From: Chimonanthus salicifolius
Lineage: Eukaryota > Streptophyta > Magnoliopsida > Laurales > Calycanthaceae
Direction of reading: 5' to 3'
Length of the DNA stretch: 64,000 nucleotides
Assembly: GCA_013350335.1 (NCBI GenBank)
Contig: CM023540.1
Span: 61,151,195 to 61,215,194, forward strand
Shown one piece after another: positions 56,996-64,000 of the stretch (within the stretch, counting starts at the first letter, position 1; every line of letters starts with the position of its first letter). The translations under genes and the position numbers were made by a program. Below the pieces are notes generated by a model that saw only the letters and a program-made list of their open reading frames with translations, was not told the DNA's origin and searched no databases.

Positions 56996-57803
56996 CCATC
57001 ATGGCCGAACCCCATGGAAGAAAATTGGGGAATGAATATAGTAATTTAAGGGAAGATGATGAACCATAGGGTTCGGCCATGTTGTATGGCCGAACCATAG
57101 GGTTTGGCCATGTTGTATGGCCGAACTCCATGGAACGACATTGGTTGTGTTTAATGGATTTTAAAAGTATTTAAATGGATATATGTATGAGAACCACCAA
57201 AGGACTTAATCTTGGTGTTATGATATTTTTAAGAAAAATAAGGAACCATAGCGTTCGGCCATGGTGTATGGCCGAACCCCATGGAAAGAAATTGAGGACT
57301 TTAAAGGGATCAAAATGATGCAAAAGATGGAGAACCATGGACCTTGGGTTCGGCCAAGGTGAATGGCCGAATGCCATGAGGTCTTTTATGGACTTAAGTT
57401 GTTAAGGAATTTATATGGGTCTAATGATTTTTAAAGAGGAAATTATGAACCATAGGGTTCGGCCATGGTGTATGGCCGGACCCCATGGAAGATGGTTATT
57501 AATTTCGAAAGGTTTTAATGATGGACTTTTGGATCAAAAAGGAAGGAACCTTGATTTATGGATTCAAGGATGGTAATTGATATAATTGGAATTTAGACAT
57601 CATAGGTTCGGCCATGTGTATGGCCGAACCCCATGAAACAATTTTATGGATATTATGTTTATGTATATTTTAAATGAATGGATGATTAACTGGATGATTC
57701 AATTATATACCTATGTTTATGGACCTATGTGTTGAACCCAAACATAAGGTGATGAAGGAAATGGCAAAAAGGTAAATAGGTGAAAATGATGGACATAGGG
57801 TTC
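56996..57803 (+). repeat. TTCGGCC hairpins with a one-armed and a duplicated copy
   Basis: At 56996-57012 only ATCATGGCCGAACCCC is left. At 57063-57131 the hairpin is tandemly duplicated (CCATAGGGTT(C/T)GGCCATG twice). Others are near 57250, 57345, 57450 and 57600. The last (57795-57803) is cut by the minus LTR and resumes at 61366. Confidence 0.9.
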
Positions 57804-58439
57804 TGTAACGCCCCGCCATTTCCGAGAATTTTAGAGTCTAATTTTTTTTTTTAAAGTAATAATAAAACATCGGAAGAGAGCGGGCGGCGTCACGACGCGA
57901 GTTAAGTTCAGACTACCCAAGTCTGAATCTTAACTGGCCACCCATGTGTACATGGAATAGACCATGATTATGAAACACACATAGAACTAACATCAACATG
58001 CGGAATAGTATAAGTTAACTGCGGAATAATATGAAAAGATAGCCAGTACCATCTCAACTAATAATTACATAAATCAACCATACATTGTCAATATCCTAAA
58101 CACACCATAGCAAGTAACTACTTTATTACATGTCCATAATAAAGTATCAAATAAACAGCAATTATAAAGTAGTCCAGTCCAACATTCAAGCGCTTAGGCT
58201 TGACTCCCCTCCCGGTCATCGACCTTCTTTTTCCCTTTACTTGTACCTGCAATCTCCTCTGAGGATAGAATTAGGGCGTTAGATCAACGCGCCTAGTAGG
58301 TTCCCGAATCAGGGCTACCACATGTTAGCATATAAAACATGCATATATATCATATTAAATGATCATTAAAAACAAGTAAAACCATGCTATGAAGTATGCA
58401 CATGCAATGAGCATCCCCCATCATGTACCTTCATAGCCA

Positions 58440-58625
58440 TCACTTGACGTGCCTTGCACCGTGAAGGTAAATTACAATACAACTTCCATCTCTTCATCAT
58501 TGACTGAATCATATCACGTATTAGTCCTCCTGACGGGACTCTCATCACCTAAGGAGACCAATATGACTATGATCATCATGTTACTCCTCCTGGCGTGACT
58601 TGCACCACCGAGGCAGGACGTAACC
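58440..58625 (-). repeat. Tandem units, strongly diverged
   Basis: CTCCTGACGGGACTCTCATC and CTCCTGGCGTGACTTGCACC blocks near 58527 and 58586 with CACTTGACG at 58440. The CGGAG/CTCCG stem of other LTRs is not visible here. Confidence 0.55.
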
Positions 58626-59134
58626 CATAAATTGCAACACTGTAGAACCTCATTCATAATCCCATGTCTATGCATGAGATGCCAATGCTTGTATGCCATT
58701 TGTTAATGCATAATATATCATTTCAAACATATAAAATAAAACAAGAGTCTCATAAGAAAAACTGGGTAAAACTATGGTTACAAGTAGGTAGGAAACCTAC
58801 TGAAGAATCACTTCAGCGTCCGTTCTTTCTTAGACTTTAACCGGTCACTGCTCACAGTCGTGTACCGTCGCAGAGATCCGTCACCTTATTCACATAAATC
58901 ATGGACAACTTTTAATCCCTTACTTTATTTGATTCCCATTTTTGGGTCTAAGTCCACAAATACAAACTCATGGTTGTGACGCTTATTTACAAGCATGCCA
59001 TTGCTATCAATACCTTGATTAAACTTTACAACTTACCCACAACCTTAACATGGTTCAGTCATGTTTTGGACGATCAAAACAGCAAACATAATTCCATCTT
59101 TAATCACATATACATCCATAAAATGACCCATGAA

Positions 59135-60165
59135 CAGTCCATGGGGTTCGGCCATACTCATGGCCGAACCCTTATGGTTCTTTGCTCAATGATGTCCTTT
59201 GTTTAGATACTAATTGGCTCTACCCCGTAGCCATATTAAACCCATAGTTTAGCCATCCTATGGCCAACCCAAAATCAGTAACCATAACACATAAAAATCT
59301 ACACCATTTGGTATGGTTTTATCTCTCCAAAACCATACCAACTTATCAACCAATTTTATGGGGTTCGGCCATCCAATGTGGTCGAACCCTATACCCATGT
59401 TTTGGACCCTTTTTCACTTACATTTCATGTCCATTAAATCATGTAAGAATCAACATAATATTATCGTATTTTACCTTTCAAAAACCATACAAAAACAGTC
59501 CATAAACAGTCTATGGTTTACATGTTTTTTCCAACATGAAAACTAACATTCTTTTACATGGGGTTCGGCCCTCCATGGTGGCCGAACCCAATGGTTATGT
59601 TTACTGTTTTTAAACCTCAGATAATCATGTAATAACAGTATATTAAAATCAGGTTTTACTTTTCAAACAAACATCCAAAAATTAGCCCAATTTCATAGGG
59701 TTCGGCCATGCTCATTGGCCGAACACCATGACCTTTGGTTTTGAACATTTAACCCTTTATCTTGGGTCTGAAACCAACACCCAAATCCATGTTTTAACCT
59801 CCTTAAAACATGCATTTTAAATACAACAATAACATCTAATATCAGTCCCAAATCATATGGTTTTAATTTCCAAAAACTATAAAAAACAACCACTTGTTTC
59901 CATGGGGTTCGGCCATGCTAAGTGGCCGAACCAATGGTCCATTTCCATATTTTAATCCACTGATTTTAGACCATATAAACTTCAGTCCCTATGTCATTCA
60001 GATCCATATTTTTAACCATTCTAAAACATGTATTTAAATCTTAAATCAAAACATGTAAAACAGTCCAAAATCAGTCATATACTTGCATGGTTTAAATCTT
60101 ACAAAACCATCAACATTAACCATAATATTTCATCGGGTTCGGCCATCCAAAGTGGCCGAACCCTA
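59135..60165 (-). repeat. TTCGGCC hairpin array, six copies
   Basis: Near 59140, 59360, 59560, 59697, 59900 and 60135. Inner pairs vary: CGGCCATCCAA..GTGGTCGA, CGGCCCTCC..GGTGGCCGA. Spacing 140-240 bp. Confidence 0.88.
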
Positions 60166-61365
60166 TGTCCATGTTTTCCATCTAATTGGGCATACAAGAA
60201 TCATACTTTAACCCTTTGATAGATTTGACCATTACATGGCCGAATCATGTCTTATTTTACCCACTTTATTAAACATAAATCAATGGAAAAACTTACCACT
60301 TTCCTTTGCCTTTTGCTCTTGACTTTTAATCCTTGCTTCCTTAATTCCTTGCTAGTTGTATGCTTGATTCAATGGTGAGAAACACCAAGTCCAATTCGGC
60401 CAAGAGAGTGTTCTTGAGAGAGAGAGAGAAGGAAAATCTAAGAGTTTTGGCATGTAAATTCGGCCAAGCATGGGTGTTGGCTGCTTTTGTTAAACAGCCC
60501 CATATCACCCATTTACTCCTCATCAAACCTTGCACAAACCAATGGGTATTGGGTGCCATCCAAGGCACCCCTTGGCAGCTACCCATGCAGCCATTCAGAT
60601 TTCTATGTAACTCATATCAATCCCATGTGTTCTCATTTACCATTCAACATGGAACTCACCAAACAAGTCCCCAACGTGTGGGACTTGTTTTGGTTGGTTT
60701 GAGACCAGCCAACCTCTTCAAATTCCTATTAAACTCACTGATTTACAGTCCCATGGATTTCCATTTTGACTCGCCCAACTCAAGATATTTTTATTCCAAC
60801 CCAACTCATCACATTTAATGCTCCATATTTGAGTCAACTCTTTTCTTAACTTAGACTCACTCCAAATCAGTCCAACTCAAGCTGAATTATCTCACACTTG
60901 AGTTCCATTGAGGGACCACACGGTCATCCGTGGTCAAACTAGTCAACCCGACCCGTTGGGTCCACCTTTAGCTCCTTGACCCGTTTTTTGACTCCAAGAC
61001 CCAATTATGGTATTTTGGTCATTTGTAATCGGTTTTTGCATATGGATCAAGCCTACCCATTTCTTCTCCACTTGATTTCCAATCAAATAAACTTAACCCC
61101 ATTTAATTTAAATTCACAAAACGGTCAAATAATCCAGTAAGACCCGATGGGTCCCATTTGAGCCCTTTGACCCATTTAGCCATTTTTGACCCAAATGATG
61201 AAAATTACCCAACCAATCAAACTTAACACTCATAATGTGCTCATATGATTTTATTTTGAGCAATGGGCCCCACTATTTCCTTACTTAACATCACAAAATA
61301 ATTAATTTAACAACTCAGGGGCATTTTGGTAATTTTCCACTTCATTGAGAAATTGGGGTGTTACA

Positions 61366-61745
61366 GGTTCGGCCATGGTGTATGGCCGAACCCCATGAAC
61401 TATTTGATGGATCATGTGTTTGGATTAAAGAACTATGTATGGATCATTTTTGGAACATAAGCCTTATGAAAATAAGCAAGGTAAATAGCCATAGATAGAA
61501 TGGATGGCAATATGGTAATTAAGTAGAAATAATGGACCATGGGTTCGGCCATGGTGTATGGCCGAACCCCATGGGGATTGTTTTGTGGACTTTGTTGTTT
61601 TCAAGGTTAAGTAATTGTTGTATAGGTGATTAAATTTATGAATCAAAGATGGCATGATCTTGGATTTAACTTAAAGATCAAAAGACTAAAAGAAAGGCAC
61701 CAAATTAAGGAAGTAAGGTTCGGCCATGTTGTATGGCCGAACCCC
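61366..61745 (+). repeat. TTCGGCC hairpins right of the insertion
   Basis: The interrupted hairpin completes at 61366-61395. Others are near 61540 (CCATGGG class) and 61715 (GTAAGG/CCCCAC class). Confidence 0.9.
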
Positions 61746-62071
61746 ACAAAGTTGTATCTCTTGGACATTATTGTAAATCAAATGGGACATGGTTTTAATT
61801 GATTGATATATTATAAGGTAACGGGACCTCACAAGGTGTGTACGATCATGAGCGGTTACATGAAGAAAAGCGCAAGGACACGTTAGTGGTCTTTGGTAGG
61901 ATTCCACCTCTTTGAAACCATGGGTTTATCTACAATGTTTTTATCTTGTTTTGATGAATTTACGTTGTATAAGATATGTTTCAATTGTGAAGTTCTAATG
62001 CTATGTTTACAACATAAAATAACATGTGTTTCATTAGCATCTCATGCATGGCATGGAGTGAAGGATATTTA

Positions 62072-62205
62072 ACCGGAGGGGCCACACTTCGTCGAGGCGT
62101 CCGAAAAACCTATGTGGAATACCTTGATGTGCATTTCCATCAAGAAGAAATCGAAGGGGCCACACTCCGTCGAGGCGTCCGAAAGACCTATGTGGGGGTA
62201 CTTAT
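62072..62205 (+). repeat. Tandem double-hairpin units, two copies
   Basis: CCGGAGGGGCCACACTTCG and CGAAGGGGCCACACTCCG with CTTGATG...CATCAAG between; very similar to 25588-25715. Confidence 0.8.
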
Positions 62206-62862
62206 ATGTACTTGTGATGGGTGGGACTCATTGCATTTGACATCATGACATGACATGGTTTATATGGTTTTTGACATTATGATATTATTACATATGTTTT
62301 ATACTAACCATGTGTTAGCCCCAAATGAAATACCTACAGGGCGCGTTGTTCTAACGCCCTACTTCCACCCTAGTGGATGATACAGGAAACTAGGGAAACG
62401 ATGAACGCGAAAAGGGCCAAGTATAGGAGCTTGGATATGTGTTTGAATTATATTTTATTTAAGATACTCATGGACATGTAATTTGAGTAGCTAGACTTCG
62501 GGCATGTAATAATTTAGATAATTTTCTATGGTTGGATGTTTATTTGGATAATTATGATATGTAATTATGATTAAAGATTTAACGTACTTTGCTATCTAAA
62601 ATGGAATAGAATTAAGTTCTATTATAATTTCGCAATTATGATTTTAATTTGCATGTTTATATTGTTATGTGTGAACCATGTTCATGGACTTAGTCCATGC
62701 ACACATAGGGTTGGCCAGTTAAGGGTCGGACTTTAGAAATTCAGACTTAGCTCGCGTCGTGACGTCTCGCTCTCTATCACTCTTCAAAAAAAAAAATAGA
62801 CTCTGATTTTCGGAAAACATAGTGAAAAAGGGCGGGACGTTACACACAAGGACCTTTCTTCT

Positions 62863-62865
<3 letters not shown>

Positions 62866-62903
<38 letters not shown>
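62866..62903 (+). repeat. (CT)n microsatellite in the LTR leader
   Basis: About 38 bp of uninterrupted CT dinucleotides at the place where other LTRs have a CTCTCCCTCTCTC leader. Confidence 0.95.
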
Positions 62904-62905
<2 letters not shown>

Positions 62906-63375
62906 ATCTACACTTCTATACTTGATGAATTATTGAAGAGCAAGGAAAGAAGAAAAAGGATTAAGGAAGGAAATGACAGACCAAAAGAAAAGAAGGAGAC
63001 GGGAAAGAAGGTATGTTTAAGGTTTAGTAATATGGGATTAAGACTAAGGAAACCATAGGTTTGGCCATGGTGTGGCCGAACCCATGGGTTCCATAATTAA
63101 TGAAATGGATGACTAAATTGTTATAAGGTCTTGGAATTGGAAATCCATTCAAGGAATGGTGATGGGTTGAAACAAAAAACCATAGGATTGAATCCAAGAC
63201 CATACTATATTGGTACAATGATTGAATGGGTCATGAGGAACCCAAACCTTGACTAGTGGGTAGATTGAATTCACTAAGAGGAGTATGGAAGATGAAATCT
63301 ATGTTTAAACAATGATATGAGTGGATTTCATGAAGAAGGGCTTTACAAAATAAGCAAACAAAAAGGACTGACAAA

Positions 63376-64000
63376 GAGTCAGCCGACTGAATCTCAGGAT
63401 TCAGTCGACTGAACTGGTGTTGGCCGAGCATCCAAGTGTATTCTAGGTGTTTCAGTCGACTAAATCTTATCATTCAATCGCCTAAAAGTGTGTTGGCCGA
63501 GCAACATAAGGGATACCTGGATGTTTCGACCGACTGAATCTCTGATTCAGTCGACTAACCATAGACGTACCAAATAAGTAAGTAAGTTGTTGTGTTTCAG
63601 CCGACTGAATCTTGTGATTCAGTTGATTGAAGGTATGCTTATCGAACACGTAAAAGGTTTTGTTGATAATTCAGCCGACTGATCTTTGATTCAGTGGACT
63701 GAATGTATACTGGCCAAGCACACTAATAATCTGATCAAAAGTCAGCCTATTGAGTATGTGATTCAGTCGACTGAAAGTGTGTTGATCGAGAACACAGAGG
63801 ATTTGACCCAAAATCAGCCTACTGAATCCATGATTCAGATGACTGAAAGGTTACGGGTCAAGTTTATACGGTACTGAGTTGCTTTTCAGCCGACTGAATA
63901 TTATTATTTAGTCGACTGAAAGTTTACGGGTAAAGCAAAGACTGTATCTGGGCGTGATTTAGTCAACTGAATCCTTGATTCAGTCGACTGAATTTGAATG
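63376..64000 (+). repeat. Palindromic tandem array, about nine units of 70-76 bp
   Basis: Units start near 63378, 63454, 63526, 63596, 63669, 63741, 63811, 63885 and 63955. Each has CAGCCGACTGAATC then GATTCAGTCGACTGAA, two near-palindromic 12-mers in inverted order, then a spacer of about 35 bp often containing TTGGCCGAGCA. The array runs off the window. An average period near 72 keeps a reading frame, but stops and drift argue against coding. Confidence 0.9.

Larger units (their letters stand above)
57804..61365 (-). mobile_element. Solo long LTR, minus strand, TSD GGTTC, inserted in a hairpin
   Basis: Left end TGTAACGCCCCGCC, right end GGGGTGTTACA, flanked by GGTTC (57799-57803, 61366-61370), which is part of the first arm of a TTCGGCC hairpin. 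Length 3562 bp. It resembles the LTR at 1-3226 (shared GATCAACGCGCC element, tandem region and head) but with a single head segment. Hairpins 59135-60165; donor complement at 60291-60299. Confidence 0.92.
56207..62844 (+). mobile_element. Long LTR, TSD CACAA, interrupted by a minus LTR
   Basis: Starts TGTAACACTTCGG (same subfamily as the copy A 3' LTR), ends GGGACGTTACA, flanked by CACAA (56202-56206, 62845-62849). Own length is about 3.07 kb. TATAAATA at 56508, donor-like GTAAGT at 56961, hairpins 56996-57803 and 61366-61745, tandem units 62072-62205, GGGCGCGTT hairpin at about 62339, TATGTGTG/CACACATA 3' stem at 62665. Confidence 0.92.
55425..64000 (+). mobile_element. 3' LTR of gypsy copy B, interrupted and leaving the window
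   Basis: Starts TGTAACACCCCAGATTTTC. Own sequence is 55425-56206 and, after the insertion, 62850 onward; CACAA joins both sides. A TATATAAAA is at 56138, a pyrimidine leader with a (CT)n run at 62866, and a donor-like GGTATGT at 63010, followed by one TTCGGCC-type hairpin (63059). The usual hairpin array is then replaced by a 72-bp palindromic tandem array. The end of the LTR is outside the window, so membership of the array in the LTR is inferred. Confidence 0.75.

Noticed and set aside
62719..62907. Minus-strand ORF rich in Arg-Glu dipeptides.
   Set aside because: It is the translation of the (CT)n microsatellite.
63686..63877. A small ORF with a repeated peptide over the 72-bp array.
   Set aside because: The period near 72 keeps frame by chance for a few units. 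Other units shift by 1-4 bp and contain stops.

Overview
This window is nuclear DNA from a seed plant, probably one with a large, repeat-rich genome. I see no host gene, rRNA or tRNA. Almost every base belongs to long terminal repeat (LTR) retrotransposons. Most belong to one chromovirus-like Ty3/gypsy family (Tekay/Del type, judged from an integrase with a C-terminal chromodomain). Its LTRs begin TGTAACACCC or a variant and end GGGCGTTACA or a variant. A SIRE-like Ty1/copia element and an LTR of a second gypsy-like family are also present.

Layout: 1-3226 is a minus-strand LTR cut by the window edge. 3227-12414 is a copia LTR pair in head-to-head orientation, interrupted by a minus gypsy LTR (3291-6863, target duplication GGTTT) and by another LTR (about 8098-11121). 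12415-15642 is a chimeric LTR. It is followed by the orphaned right-hand parts of four successively nested hosts (starting at 15643, 16831, 27977 and 49604). Within these lie gypsy copy A (integrase 18402-19314, 3' LTR 19375-26342), LTR 20636-24582 (CGGCC), LTR 30939-34747 (ACTCG/ACTTG), and minus LTR 34861-49186 (TGGAT). The last contains a minus gypsy with short LTRs (35923-47069), which contains LTR 36318-43783 (CCAAC), which contains LTR 39415 to about 43337. Gypsy copy B (49604-50373, 54385-55424 and onward) has its integrase split by LTR 50374-54379 (TGTGG). Its 3' LTR starts at 55425 and is split by LTR 56207-62844 (CACAA), itself split by minus LTR 57804-61365 (GGTTC). The 3' LTR then continues into a palindromic tandem array at the right edge.

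The main unusual feature is the LTR itself. Full copies are about 3-4 kb and are packed with several families of short inverted repeats in a fixed order: a CCATGGTTGAC palindrome near the promoter; TTTCAT/ATGAAA hairpins in the leader; a conserved GGTAAGT splice-donor-like site; a dispersed array of GGTTCGGCCAT/ATGGCCGAACC hairpins (about 100 in the window by eye); tandem units with CGGAG/CTCCG and CTTGATG/CATCAAG stems; a GGGCG..CGCCC hairpin beside an acceptor-like tract; and a long stem about 130 bp from the LTR end. Several stems differ between copies with paired, complementary changes. A short (about 660 bp) LTR version lacks the whole hairpin-bearing middle.

The coding remnants (RNase H end, integrase, chromodomain) are inactive. 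Most of their nonsense changes are C-to-T or G-to-A, as expected for methylated DNA decaying in heterochromatin.
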